From Monoplex corrugatus (lineage: Eukaryota; Mollusca; Gastropoda; Littorinimorpha; Ranellidae): DNA of 64,000 nucleotides. Positions 1-11,992 of the stretch are shown here, piece after piece; position 1 is the stretch's first letter; each line of letters begins with the position of its first letter. The position numbers and the translations under genes were made by a program. The stretch covers positions 48,881,737 through 48,945,736 of the forward strand of contig JAPXFY010000018.1 of NCBI GenBank assembly GCA_030674185.1. Direction: 5' to 3'. The notes below the pieces were generated by a model that had not been told where the DNA came from, did no database searches, and was given only the letters and a program-made list of their open reading frames with translations.

Positions 1-118
1 AGCAAAGGAACAAGGCAAAAATAAAGAGAGTGACAGAAAAGAGGAAATTTCTAGCACAGAATTTCCAGAAGGAGGGGATACTATTTGTACTGAAAGAGTC
101 CCCGACATCCCCACGGGA
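1..118 (+). repeat. R1 interspersed repeat, 3' piece
   Basis: Matches the distal part of R1: AAAGAGAGTGACAGAAAAGA, TCTAGCACAGAATTTCCAGA and CCCCGACATCCCCACGGGA. It is cut by the window edge. Confidence 0.75.
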
Positions 119-194
119 GGAATCAATCTGGTCGACACATGTAACAATAAGAGTTTTAACTGTATAGGTCTGAAGGGCATTGAACCATAATAGT

Positions 195-1360
195 ATAATA
201 TTTCAGTTTGGACACAGAAAAGCATACAATTAAAAACATACCATTTCAGTTAGGGCACAGAAAAGCATATGATTAACAACACATTATTTCAGTTTGGACA
301 CTGAAAAGCATACAATTAATAATACATCATTTCAGATTGGACACAGAAAAGTGTATAATTGATAATATATCATTTCAGTTTGGACACAGAAAAGCATACA
401 ATTAGTAATACACCATTTCAGTTTGGACACAGAAAAGCGTATAATCAATAATATATCATTTCAGTTTGGACACAGAAAAGCGTATAATCAATAATATATC
501 ATTTCAGTTTGGACACAGAAAAGCATATATTTAATTACATATTATTTCAGTTTGGAAACTGAAAAGCATATAATTAATATCATTTCACTTTGGACAAGCT
601 AAAGCATATGTTTAATAACATATTATTTCAGTTTGGACACGGAAAAGCATATAATTAATATCATTTCAGTTTGGACAAGGTAAAGCATATGTTTAATAAC
701 ATATTATTTCAGTTTGGACACAGAAAAGCGTATAATCAATAATATATCATTTCAGTTTGGACACAGAAAAGCATATATTTAATAACATATTATTTCAGTT
801 TGGACACTGAAAAGTATATAATTAATATCATTTCACTTTGGACAAGGTAAAACATAATTATGTTTAATAACATATTATTTCAGTTTGGACACTGAAAAGC
901 ATATAATTAATATCATTTCAGTTTGGACAAGGTAAAGCATATGTTTAATAACATATTATTTCAGTTTCATTTCAGTTTGGACAAGGTAAAGCATATGTTT
1001 AATAACATCTTATTTCAGTTTGGACACTGAAAAGCATATAATTAATATCATTTCAGTTTGGACAAGGTAAAGCATATGTTTAATAACATATTATTTCAGT
1101 TTCATTTCAGTTTGGACAAGGTAAAGCATATGTTTAATAACATCTTATTTCAGTTTGGACACGGAAAAGCATATAATTAATATCATTTCAGTTTGGACAA
1201 GGTAAAGCATATGTTTAATAACATATTATTTCAGTTTGGACACTGAAAAGCATATAATTAATATCATTTCAGTTTGGACAAGGTAAAGCTTATGATTAAT
1301 AATATCTCATTTTAGTTTGGACCCAAAAAAACATGTAATTAATAATTCATTATTTCAGTT
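195..1360. repeat. Minisatellite, TTTCAGTTTGGACA family
   Basis: About 25 units, each beginning ATTTCAGTTTGGACA and continuing as either CAGAAAAGCATATAATTAAT or AGGTAAAGCATATGTTTAAT. In the right half the two types alternate, giving a composite period of roughly 75-80 bp. Extremely AT-rich, no coding potential. Confidence 0.88.
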
Positions 1361-1569
1361 GGGGGGTTGCAATTTATTCACAAAGGATTTGTCGCATTGG
1401 AACAAATTCCAAATGCCTTCCATCCAATCTGCCACCTCTTGCTGGGCAGACTGACCGAGCCTGCGTTAAACCCTACGCAATGTCAAGGTCTGAAATGGAC
1501 GAGAGGGGGAGGAGGGGGGGGGACAGGCCCTATGAAACATGAAACTGACATTACAAGAATGACCGGACA

Positions 1570-1964
1570 TTAATCCTTTGACTCCCACAAGCCACCTACC
1601 AACTGCAAAGACTTAACCCTTCGATTCCCACACCCTATCCACCAGCTTCCTGCACTAAACTGGCGTATAGGGTGACGGAGTCAAAAGGTTAAGTAGGAAA
1701 TTGGTGGATAGGGTGAGGGAGTCAAACAGTTAAGTAGGCAGCTGGTGGGTAGGGTGAGGGAGTCAAACAGTTAAGTAGGAAGCTGGTGGATAGGGTGAGG
1801 GAATCAAAGGGTTAAGTAGGAAACTGGTGGCTAGGGTGAGGGAGTCAAAGGGTTAAGTAGAAAGCTGTGGATAGGGTGAGGGAGTCAAAGGGTTGTCTTT
1901 GCTTTGCTAGCATGATTGGCAATGCAGGATGCTGGTGGACAGAGTGCAGGAGTCAAAAGATTAA
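1570..1964 (+). mobile_element. FB-TTAA palindromic element with internal tandem expansion
   Basis: Outer TTAA at 1570-1573 and 1961-1964. The inner GGTGGATAGGGTGAGGGAGT arm is repeated about five times (1685-1890, ~41-bp units), lengthening the copy from the usual 193 bp. Confidence 0.7.
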
Positions 1965-1995
1965 TTAAACTGACACCACCAGAATGACCGGAGCA

Positions 1996-2188
1996 TTAAC
2001 CCTTTGACTCCCACACCCTACCTACCAACTGCAAAGATTTAACCCTTCGGCTCCCTCGCCTTATCCACCAACTTCCAACAGGAAGCTGGTGGATAGGGTG
2101 AGGGAATCAAAGGGTCACGTTTCTCCTTTGCTTGCGTGGTCGGCAATGCAGGATGGTAGTGGACAGGGTGTAGGGGTGAAAGGGTTAA
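1996..2188 (+). mobile_element. FB-TTAA element, canonical 193 bp
   Basis: TTAACCCTTTGACTCCCACA at the left end and GGGTGAAAGGGTTAA at the right. Order is short arm, inner palindrome, long arm containing GGCAATGCAGGATG. The same flank (AGAATGACCGGAGCA) precedes the copy at 1570, so the two lie in a local duplication. Confidence 0.75.
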
Positions 2189-2284
2189 GATGGACAGCAA
2201 AACGGGCCAGTTTTTAAGTTGCCGGTTGAGACTAAACTTGAAACATCATATCATAAGTGTACGTACGGCTCAACTAACAAGAGC

Positions 2285-2945
2285 CAGTCAGCCCATCATC
2301 ATTATCATCATCATGTGCCCTGCCGCTTGGCGTTTGCGATCATGACCCTCCATACGAATCTATCCACTGTCGCTCAAAGTACATCTCCCACTCTCTCTAT
2401 CCCCAGCCACTCTGCAAGTCCGTCCAGTATTTTCTCCCTGGGTGTACCTGGTGCTCTTTTTCCCTCCAGCTTTCGTGTTGAGATTGGGTGCTCTAATTTC
2501 TTGTGCCTCTTAAAATGTCCTGTAAATGTTGCTTGTCTTTTCCTAATCTTCTTTATTCATGTTCTTCTTGTGTCTGCCTCCTTCAAGACTGTCTCGTTTA
2601 TTTTCTTTGCTGTCGATGGAACTCAACGTTCTTCTTAGAAACTACATTTCAGTTGCCTCAATCTTGTTCTGACTTTGCGTGTTGACTGTCCACGCCTCAC
2701 AACCGCACAACAGTATCGGTTCTATGTTAACACTCAGGAACTCTCTTCCTGATGTTAATTGATAGGCATTTGTTGGTAAGGGCGCTTTTCATCTTTTCTT
2801 GAATGCTGTTGTAGTCGCTTGGCCGATTCTGCTGGCTATTTTTGATGTACATCAGCAGTCTGGAGAGATGACCGTTCCCAGATATTTAAACTTATCGACC
2901 TGTCCCAACTCATCAACCAGCCAGCACAGTGATCAAATAATGCAG
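2285..2945 (-). mobile_element. RTE-like LINE 3' end, family A, degenerate copy
   Basis: Minus-strand counterpart of the 10.4-kb copy, extended further 5'. VDKFKYLGTVISPDC is readable near 2900-2860, followed by the GCEAWTVNTQSQNKIEA and TAKKINETVLKEADTRRT regions with stops and indels. It ends in a (TGATGA)-type tail at about 2290-2310. Confidence 0.75.
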
Positions 2946-3648
2946 AAACTGAAGGGGAAAAAACCAAACCTTCAAATGACGCTGTTCCAACAACAACAAC
3001 AACAACAACAACAAAAATAGTGGCTGATAACTTGGCAACCGTCAACTGATTCCCATAAAAGACAAAACTAATAAAATTGAATTGAAAAAAAAGAAGAAAA
3101 AAAAGTCTTTATCGTCGACAGCATTGTAATAAACCTGTTATAAGATCTAGCACATTGCACAGCACTCTACTGATACCATTTCGGGGATACCATAAATCTC
3201 GTTTATCTCTAAAAAAGGACGTTGTCGAATTCATAACAGCGTGCTCTGCGTGATTCATCTTCTCCTGAACGAAATAAAAACAGCAAATGTGTCAATGTTC
3301 TCTTACCGTTAATAATCGGTTGGTGGTTGTGGTGGTGGTTTTTATAGATAATTATCATTGTGTCGTATGGGATTTCGGTCTTCTTCCTGAACGATTCCTG
3401 TGATTTTTACTATCGTCTTCCTCATTGGAATAAAAACAAAATGCCAATGTTCTGAACAAGAACAGTTCACAAGAGAGGGGAGAGGGGTGGGGTGGGAGAG
3501 GGAAACAGTCTTGTGAGTGATTTGACATTGACATGGTGTAGTATTTCTGTGATAAAGACTTAGCTGTGTGTTTGTGTACAATGCACTCTTTCTTTCTTTC
3601 TTGGTTGGCTGGTTGGTTTGGTTTCGTTTGGTTTGGTTTGTTTGTGGC

Positions 3649-3649
<1 letters not shown>

Positions 3650-3745
<96 letters not shown>
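3650..3745. repeat. (GT)n microsatellite
   Basis: Uninterrupted GT run of about 47 units. The apparent Cys/Val or Thr/His ORFs here are artefacts. Confidence 0.97.
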
Positions 3746-3746
<1 letters not shown>

Positions 3747-3779
3747 AAGCAAAACATTGTGCGTTTTATACAGTCTGTG

Positions 3780-4300
3780 TGTTATGTCACACATGACAAC
3801 GTTTATATTTTCCCATTCTGTCAAACATATGCCTATATTTTCTCTTCTGCATTATTTAATACCTCTGGATTCAATATTTTTCCCATTCTGTCGAACATAT
3901 GCCATATTTTCTCTTCTGCATTATGTAATACTGGTATCCTTTACATTCCAAACACTACTCTTCGCTAGTGCGTCATATTTCTCATTTCCGCTCTGACATC
4001 ATATTTATTCAAAAACACATTATGATGTCATCTTAGTCAGTTTGTTCCTTTTCTCTCATTGAAGACAACAGCAGGGAAGTTTCAGTCTTTTTCTTGTTCT
4101 TTTCTCTCATTGAGACAACAGCAGGAAGTTTCAGTCTTTTTCTCAAATTTTTGTATCTAGTGTTTATTTGTTTGTAATCTTACGCTTGACAAAGGCCAGT
4201 TGGCCGAAAATGTGCGCCTGTCTTGTTTTGTTGTATTGAATACGCGTTCATATTCTTCTTTCGTTTTTTTTTTTTTCTGGTTCCTGTTTATATTCAGTGT
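3780..4300. repeat. R2 repeat, long form
   Basis: Contains CGCTTGACAAAGGCCAGTTG, GCCTGTCTTG and CTGGTTCCTGTTT as in other R2 copies. An added left part (ATGCCATATTTTCTCTTCTG to TGATGTCATCTTAGTCAGTT) recurs inverted at 56.99-57.18 kb. The segment CCCATTCTGTCRAACATATG is itself repeated at 3811 and 3880. Confidence 0.65.
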
Positions 4301-4499
4301 TTAGTGTGCAGCTTGTGTGTTGACGTGCCAGAATTTCATGTGGACCCAGTGTTATGTTAGTGTGAGTGTGTGGGGGGGGGGGGGGGACGTATTGTCACTA
4401 AATCCCTCTGACAGACGTTTCAATCAAGTCCTGACACTATGAAAGGCAGTTTGAACAGACATGTTAAATACGCCTTTTCAAGGCCGATGGACAACTGTT

Positions 4500-5057
4500 A
4501 CCGTTATTGTTGTTTAAAGCCCAGCTGACTGCGTAGAGCCATACCAGGGCTATGACCGCTTCAAAATATACGTAATACTTCAACAGGAAAAAAAGAAGAA
4601 GAAAAGAAACTTAAGTACACATCTCAACTCATTCGCGCACATAATCCAAGGAGATGCCCCTGGCGTTGACCACTCCGTCCAATTTGTCCCACAGGGGATT
4701 TTAAAAAAAACCATACCTGAATACAAATTTAAACATAACTAAGGACACTAAATCATATATAAAAACAGGCCTAAATTACCTAAACTTGCTTTCCGATATC
4801 TCGCATTCCTATAACCAAAAATGCACTTAACACATGTACCCAATTATCAATTCCTAAGAGAAAGTATGTAAGACTTTACCGAACGCATGCAGGTGAATGG
4901 ACCAGCAAGGCAGAAAATGATAGGAAGAAATGACAGACAGCAAAGGAGGAAGAAAGAAACAAAGAGAGTGACAGAAAAGAAAAAATAATTCTAGCACAGA
5001 GTTTCCAGAAGGTGGGGATACTATTTATACTGAAAGAGCATCCAGCATCCCACGGGG
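4500..5057 (+). repeat. R1 interspersed repeat, near full length
   Basis: Begins GTTATTGTTGTTTAAAGCCC and AGAGCCATACCAGGGCTATG, passes TGCCCCTGGCGTTGACCACT and GGTGAATGGACCAGCAAGG, ends AGCATCCCACGGGG. No ORF. The true orientation may be the reverse, because the opposite strand ends in AACAACAATAA, a typical retroposon tail. Confidence 0.8.
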
Positions 5058-5227
5058 TTGCAGATGAACAAATGCATCACCTCGCCACGTGGGCGAAAGC
5101 GAATTTCATGTCCCAAAAAGTTGCACAGCATACAAAACATAAGATTGAAATTGATAAAAACTGAATAAATATAAGCATCTTTAACAATATATTGCTGTAA
5201 ACAGAATATACTGAATCTAAGTGGCGA

Positions 5228-5915
<688 letters not shown>

Positions 5916-6000
5916 ATAATCTGTGAATGCGTGTTGCGGAGTATTTCTAGAATTGTCTGCATTTACGAAAACTGTAACATTCGTAGTTATTCATGTTGAT

Positions 6001-6250
6001 TTGCTGTTGTTGTTTGTTTGTTTGTATGTTTGTTTGTGTGGTTCGTTTTGTTTTGTTGGTTTGTTGTTGGTTGGCTGGTTGGTTGCTTTGTTTTTTGTGT
6101 TTTTTTTGTTTTTGTTTTTGTTTGGTTGCTTTTTGTTGTTGTTGTTGTTGTTTGTTTGCTTTTTGTTTTTTGTTTTGTTTCGTTTCATTTCGTTTCGTTT
6201 CGTTTCGTTTTCGTTTGGTATGGTTTGGTTGGTTGGTTTTTTGGTTTTGT
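6001..6250. repeat. T/G low-complexity tract
   Basis: Interleaved TTTG, TTG, TTTCG and GGTT repeats on one strand; no gene. A similar tract fills 6658-6932. Confidence 0.9.
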
Positions 6251-6289
6251 TTCGAGCGTTCCTAATTTTCTCGAGTGTCTTGCCATGTT

Positions 6290-6665
6290 ATATTGCCCCC
6301 ACCATGCAGGCAGTGTGCTGCTACAAAAATCGGCGTACTCTGTGTTTGGTGTGCGTGCAAACTGGGTGTTTTCAGGTTTCCATAACCCATCGGACGTCTA
6401 CATGACTTACAAGATCTGTACAAGTGATATTCTGCGTGCGTGTGTACACTTAAGGAGAGGAGGGGGGCAGGGGGCGGGGGATGGGGGTGGGGGTGGGGTT
6501 TCGACGCTAACAGGTCTGCACACATGTTAGCCTGGGCGATCAGACAAATACCTCCACCCTTCACCTACAAGCTGGGAGGTACCTAGCCCAGACAGCTTCG
6601 AACCCCAGACTCTCTGACTGGAAAGGTGATGTCTTACCCACTTGACGACCACGACCATTGTTTTT
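6290..6665 (-). mobile_element. tRNA-derived SINE (gastropod type)
   Basis: On the minus strand a tRNA-like head starts at about 6660, with A-box-like GTCGTCAAGTGGGTAAGAC and B-box GGGTTCGAAGC at about 6603-6594. A body follows with CCAGGCTAACATGTGTGCAG and CCGATGGGTTATGGAAACC-like segments. The layout resembles tRNA SINEs that I associate with gastropods. The two boxes are the internal RNA polymerase III promoter. Confidence 0.7.
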
Positions 6666-6932
6666 TGTTGTTGTTGTTGTTTGATTTGTTTTGTTTTTGT
6701 TTGTTGTTGTTGTTTTTTGTTTTTTGTGTGTGTTTTGTTTTGTTTTGTTTTGTTTGTTGTTGGTGTTGTTGTTTGATTTGTTTTTGTTTTTTGTTTTGTG
6801 TGTTTGTTGTTGTTGTTATTGTTTTTTGTTGGGGTCTTTTTTTTGTTTTGTTTTGTTTTGTTGTTGTTGTTGTTGCTTGCTTGTTTGTTTTTTGTTTGTT
6901 TTTTGTTTGTTGTTGTTGTTGTTTGTTTTTTT
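6658..6932. repeat. (TTG)n/(TTTTG)n low-complexity tract
   Basis: Directly follows the SINE at 6.29-6.66 kb, on the tRNA-head side, and consists of short T-rich repeats. Confidence 0.9.
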
Positions 6933-7024
6933 GCCATGAATATTGACGACGATAGCAGGTTGTGTGAACTCATTAGCTGTTGATGTTTTTATCTCCAAGT
7001 CTTAGGATGAGAAAAGTAGGAGAA

Positions 7025-7455
7025 GAGTGGCAGAATGACTCAGAGGTTCGCCTCCTGCCCATAACTAAACTCGAGAGGTTCCAGGGTTCGTTTCCCTGTT
7101 GAGGCCCTGACTTTTCTCCTCAGTCTGACCGGAAAATCGAACTGAACGTCTAGTCCTTCTTAAGGGTACGGGAAACGGGTCGGACCAGCGTGCTTTCTGG
7201 CCTGCGCATGCTAAAGATCCAACGGGCAGTTGAACATCCTAAAGAACAGAGCTTTCGCCTGGCTTGCCCTGGTATAACACATTGGAGAGATAGGTTGATT
7301 TCCCAGGCCCCTCCCTTTGAAGGTCAATCAGCCTTCTTGCCTTTGTAAAGTCTTCGTCAAAAAACAACAACAACAACAAATAAAAACAAAACAAAACAAA
7401 ACAAAAAAGATGGCGCTGCACTGCAGCGACGCGCTCTAAAAGGGGAGAGCAGCGA
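7025..7455 (+). mobile_element. tRNA-derived SINE with (CAA)n linker
   Basis: A-box-like TGGCAGAATGACTCAGAGG (7029) and B-box GGGTTCGTTTCCC (7084) lead a ~320-bp body ending in (CAA)n/(AAAAC)n at 7362-7405. A GGCGCTGCACTGCAGCGACG tail follows. The body from ATAGGTTGATTTCCCAGG onward recurs at 10.16 kb. Confidence 0.65.
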
Positions 7456-7643
7456 AATAGATAAATAAATAATAAATAAGTTAATGGAGATATATAACAA
7501 CAATATTACAAGAAAATGTTTCAAATACACTTCTGTATTCAGGTTGTCATATATTGCCTCCAGGTGCAGTATTTCCAAGACAAAAAAATGGTTTGCAAAC
7601 AATACAATAAGAATAAAAAGAAACATTTCTTATTCTATACTAT

Positions 7644-7897
7644 CAGGGCTCCCACTGAGGAAAAGCAAAAATCCCTGAAAATCAGAAGGGGGCAGGGGGG
7701 TCCGGGAGGGGGGGAGGGAACTTGCCCACCTGAAAAATTTTGAAAATTTATGTTTAAAATGGCCGCAATCTGACACATATCTGAGCTTAATTTATAGTTT
7801 TTTATAGTTTTTTTTTTTCGCGGAAATTTTTTTTTCGCGGATTCTCACTCTCGCTTTTAGCGGAAATCCGCGAATTCGCGGAAAAGTGGGAGCCCTG
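7644..7897. mobile_element. hAT-like miniature element, 254 bp
   Basis: Perfect 13-bp terminal inverted repeats, CAGGGCTCCCACT and AGTGGGAGCCCTG, flanked on both sides by TACTAT. CAGGG ends are usual for hAT elements, although their target duplications are normally 8 bp and only 6 match here. The interior is poly-T and CGCGGA-rich, with no coding potential. Confidence 0.7.
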
Positions 7898-8221
7898 TAC
7901 TATGTACGTTTCTCTCTCCTCCCCCAACCCCCACCCACCCACCCCTACCCCCGTCCCCCTCTCAAACGTTGGGACACACGTGGATATACACATGAATAAT
8001 GTATGAAGAGTTTCTTTACTTGCCTGGATTATTATGCCTGTGGCATCCTGTAGGTAGAAAAATGAATGTGTATGTTTGTGGGTTGTTCGTTCAGTGTGTT
8101 TGTCAACGTTTGCCCTGTGAAATCTACGAATAACGCACAAAGATTTTGTTACAAACATACATGTTGCTCAGATTTTTTTTTTTAAAGGGGGGGAAATAGT
8201 TTTCTCTTTTTCTTTGCAACC

Positions 8222-8222
<1 letters not shown>

Positions 8223-8262
<40 letters not shown>

Positions 8263-8382
8263 TGAATACAAAACTTTCACTCCACATCTGCAAGTACACA
8301 CACACACACACACATACACACACGCACGCACGCATGCACACACGCACATACACATATATAGACAGGCAGACGGGACAGAGAG

Positions 8383-8416
<34 letters not shown>

Positions 8417-8538
8417 ACAGACAGACAGATAGATAGATAGATAGATAGATAGATAAAAATAGATAGATAGATAGATAAACAGACAGACGGACAGACAGAC
8501 GGACGGACAGACAGATAGATATAATATATAGATATATT

Positions 8539-8596
<58 letters not shown>

Positions 8597-8610
8597 TACA
8601 GATATAGATA
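8223..8610. repeat. Compound microsatellite: T run, CA, (GATA)n/(GACA)n, (TA)n
   Basis: Poly-T 8223-8260, CA-rich 8295-8345, GATA/GACA tetranucleotides 8385-8520 and TA repeats 8549-8592. Confidence 0.95.
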
Positions 8611-8611
8611 C

Positions 8612-9590
8612 AGATATAAAATCAGTATATATTGCATTTGATTTTGTTACTTCCACAATGATAAAACCTATTTTATCTAGCATTTGAGTCATTTGCTTTT
8701 ATCATTTTCTGGCTGATACAATCTGTTTAAACCAGCATTTTCATTCCTTCTACGGCTTTTCGCAACCCCCATTATACATTTTAGTATACTTTCCGGACGA
8801 GTACAAACCGCAAAAGGAATGAAAAATGGAAGCAATTCATGATCAGTCAAGACAAAAGGCAGCCCTATTCTCTTTCTCTAAGGACTTCAGTACAATACAT
8901 ACCTGCATTAATGTCACTCTGGATTAAATAAAATGCGTTTCTTCGGCACAGCTTACCACTCTTCAGAATGTCTTAACGAAAGCGAAACTAAGCTTCACAT
9001 GAATTCTAAAACGTCACTCTGAACATATAAAAACACGATGAAACTATGTCTATCAGTAACTCACATCGGCAGCAGGTTTACTGCGAACTTTACGGTAACA
9101 TCAAATGTTTTGAAACGTACCAAAAAAATGCAATAAGGGGCTTCCCACAATTCCAAATGTGGAGACACGTCACTTCCCGCATGCAGACGGTATGAGCCAT
9201 CGGGTGACCTTGTCCTAGCTTGGTGGCCAGGATCAATAGCCTAAAAGATCAACAATGCTATTAGGTCAATCAGAGGTCGTAGGTCGCACACCGTAGTTTT
9301 TTTGTCAACAACTGGTTTTCAGATCTGTCACTTGTGGAATATAAACGCTTCACAAACCTTTTGGTACTTCACGAAAAACCAATGCATTAATGGCAAGCTG
9401 CCGCAAGTATAGTTCTGACTACAAAACTAACACGCGCGTGCGTGCACACACTCACAGAGAGAGAGAGAGGGGGGGGGGGGTTACGAAACGAGAGTAAAAA
9501 GCCAGGACATTCAAACCATCTTAACAATCTCCCTTTTCATACGAAGATCATTATGGAAAATCTAGGCGTTGCGTTTCCGTGTGGCCGTTA
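8612..9590. other. No gene or clear repeat recognised
   Basis: AT-rich single-copy-looking sequence with no long ORF. A short GA and G run lies at 9457-9480. Confidence 0.6.
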
Positions 9591-9593
9591 AGA

Positions 9594-9594
9594 A

Positions 9595-9653
<59 letters not shown>

Positions 9654-9783
9654 AACGATAATCATGATGATAATGATGATGTTGATGATGACGATGGTGA
9701 TGATGATAATAATGATAATAATGATGATAATGATGATGTTGATGATGATGATGACGATGGTGATGATGATAATAATGATAATT
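9594..9783. repeat. (GAT)n trinucleotide tract
   Basis: Pure ATG/GAT repeat to 9650, then imperfect GAT/AAT mix with an internal duplication around GATGATGTTGATGATGACGA. Confidence 0.95.
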
Positions 9784-10156
9784 CTTCATGATTTACAGAG
9801 TCCACAGCCATCTAAATACCACTCAAGGCTCGGTACAATGTTAACATGAAGAAAATAATACATTACAATAAGCTAACTGACATAAGGATTGCGCCACATT
9901 CATACACAAACACACACCATCACCGCCGCCGTCACCACCACAGCATACAACCTAGGCTACGTAACTCAAAATGTTCAGCGGAGTATAGTCTCAGTTCTAC
10001 TTTTTTCTTTTGCTTTGAGTAATTAGGTGAAGAAGGCCGGCTAAAAACAGATGTCTTCAACTGGGTTTTGAAAACAAGGACAAAAACAGCTAAGGGGGGG
10101 GGGGGGGGGGGGGCGGGGAGAGATACAGTCCAGATGACTGCAGCTGGGTAGCTTAA

Positions 10157-10310
10157 TGGAAAGATAGGTTGATTTCCCAGGTCCCTCCCCTTGAAGTCCA
10201 ATTAGTCTTCTTGCCTTTCTGAAGTCCTGGTAAAATAAAAATAAAAATACGGTGGCACTGCACTGCGGCCACGCGCCCTCAAAAGAAAGAGCAGCCCAAG
10301 TTTCACGTGG
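10157..10310 (+). mobile_element. SINE 3' fragment, same family as 7.0-7.45 kb
   Basis: Shares ATAGGTTGATTTCCCAGG, CCTTCTTGCCTTT-like and GGCACTGCACTGCGGCCACG segments in the same order as the 7-kb SINE. The internal linker here is AAATAAAAATAAAAAT instead of CAA repeats. No tRNA head is present. Confidence 0.65.
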
Positions 10311-10379
10311 TAAATCCACTGTAACAAACGAAATGAAATGACTATGAATAACAATCTATAGCCACTGTTTCTGCGTTTA

Positions 10380-10810
10380 CTTACAACCAATACTGTTGTA
10401 CGGATGCGAGGCGTGGACAGTCAGCAAGAAAAGCCAGAGCAAGATTGAGGCAGCCGAGATGTGGTTTCTCAGAAGAATGTTGAGAGTTCCATGGACAGCA
10501 AAGAAAACAAACGAGACAGTCTTGATGGAGGCAGACACAAGTAGATCACTCATAAGGAAGATTAGGAAAAGACAGGCAACATTTAGAGGCCATTTTATGA
10601 GGAAGGGGGATTTGGAGCACCTGGTCACAACGGGAAAGCTGGAGGGAAAGAGAGCACCAGGCAGATCCAGGGAGAGAATGCTGGACGGACTTGCAGAGTG
10701 GCTGGGGATGAGGAGGGTGGGGGAGATGCTGGAGGCAACGAGAGATAGAGATGGTTGGAAGTCTATGGTCGCCAACGCCATGCGGCAGGGCACCTGATGA
10801 TGATGATGAA
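10380..10810 (+). mobile_element. RTE-like LINE 3' end, family A
   Basis: Open frame from about 10385 to TGA at 10795-10797, reading YGCEAWTVSKKSQSKIEAAE, MWFLRRMLRVPWTAKKTNE and KRAPGRSRERMLDGLAEW. These are the C-terminal blocks of RTE-type LINE proteins. The tail is TGATGATGATGAA, the short-repeat tail expected for RTE. The rest of the element is absent. Confidence 0.82.
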
Positions 10811-10879
10811 TGTAAGAAGCAGTTCGCAACTGGACCACAGAAAGCGAGCCAGAAGGCTGACAAGCAGTCAGAAGTAGTG

Positions 10880-11285
10880 TTATTGTCCTTATTATTGTCA
10901 TTGTTGTTTAAAACCCAGCCGACTGCGCAGAGCTATATCAGGGCTACAACCATTCAAAACACATACTATACTTCAACAAGAAAAAGAAAAGAAAATTAAG
11001 TACACATATCAATGCATTCGCGCACATAATCTAAGGAGATGCCCCTGGCGTTGACCACTCGTCCAATTTATCGCACAGGGGATTTAAAAAACAAACCTGA
11101 ATACAAATATAAACATAACTAAGGACACTAAAACATATATTTGTAAAGAAGCGTTCCAAAGTTACCTAAAACTGCTTCCGCATATCTCACCTCCCTAGAG
11201 CCAAAATTGCATTTAATCCTTGTACCCAATTATCAATCTTAAGGAAAGTACGAAAGACTTTATCGAACACATACAGGTGAATGCG
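10880..11285 (+). repeat. R1 interspersed repeat, truncated
   Basis: Starts ATTGTCATTGTTGTTTAAAA and runs to ACACATACAGGTGAATG, where similarity stops. It faces the inverted copy at 11.4-11.99 kb. Confidence 0.8.
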
Positions 11286-11417
11286 ACGAAGGGATTACTG
11301 TCGTTAGTAGCGAGCTTAGTGGGCAATGTCCTTAGTAAATTCGATCAGAACAGCCCCTCTGAGCTCTACAGAAGTGACATTTACATGTACAGTGCAGATT
11401 CTCTTCTGATGGGTGGT

Positions 11418-11992
11418 CCACCGCCGTGGGGATGCCGCGGACTCTCAATATAAATAGTATCCCCGTCTTCTGGAAATTCTGTGCTAGAAATTTCCTCTTT
11501 TCTGTCACTCTCTTTGTTTCTGTCTTATTCCTTTGCTTTCTGTCATTTCTTCCTATCATTTTCTGCCTTGCTGGTCCATTCACCTGTATGTGTTCGATAA
11601 AGTCTTACGTACTTCCTCTTAGAATTGATAAATGGGTACATGTATTAACCGCGTTGTTTTTTTTGTTTTTTTTGTTTTTTTCTTTAATTAAGGAAATGAG
11701 ATATGCGAAAGCAATTTTAGGTAATTTAAGCCCGTTTTTATTCATTTTTAGTGTCCTTACTTGTGTTTAAATTTGATTCTATTCAGGTATGTTTTTTTGA
11801 ATTCCCTGTGGGATAAATTGGACGGAGTGGTCAACGCCAGGGACATTTGGATTATGTGCGCGAATGCATTGATACGTGTATTTAGATTTTTTCTTTACTG
11901 TTGAAGTATTGTGTATGTTTTGAAACTGTTATAGCCCCGATATGGCTCTAAGCAGTCGGCTGAGCTTTAAAACAAAAATATCAATAACAGTA
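11418..11992 (-). repeat. R1 interspersed repeat, inverted copy
   Basis: Reads as the reverse complement of R1 from CGTGGGGATGCCGCGGAC to AGCAGTCGGCTGAGCTTTAA followed by an ACAAAAATATCAATAA tail. With the preceding copy it forms a large imperfect inverted repeat. Confidence 0.8.

Noticed and set aside
3568..3996. Cys/Val- or Thr/His-rich ORFs over GT/CA tracts (also 5.5, 32.7, 41.3, 48 and 59.6 kb)
   Set aside because: Translation of dinucleotide repeats; all frames stay open because the repeat has no stop codon.
5923..6530. Phe/Leu/Val-rich 'membrane protein' ORFs
   Set aside because: They arise from TTTG/TTG low-complexity DNA.
10396..10797. Independent host gene of 133 codons
   Set aside because: GCEAW..., MWFLRRMLRVPW and KR-PGR blocks plus a TGATGA tail show it is the 3' end of an RTE-type LINE.
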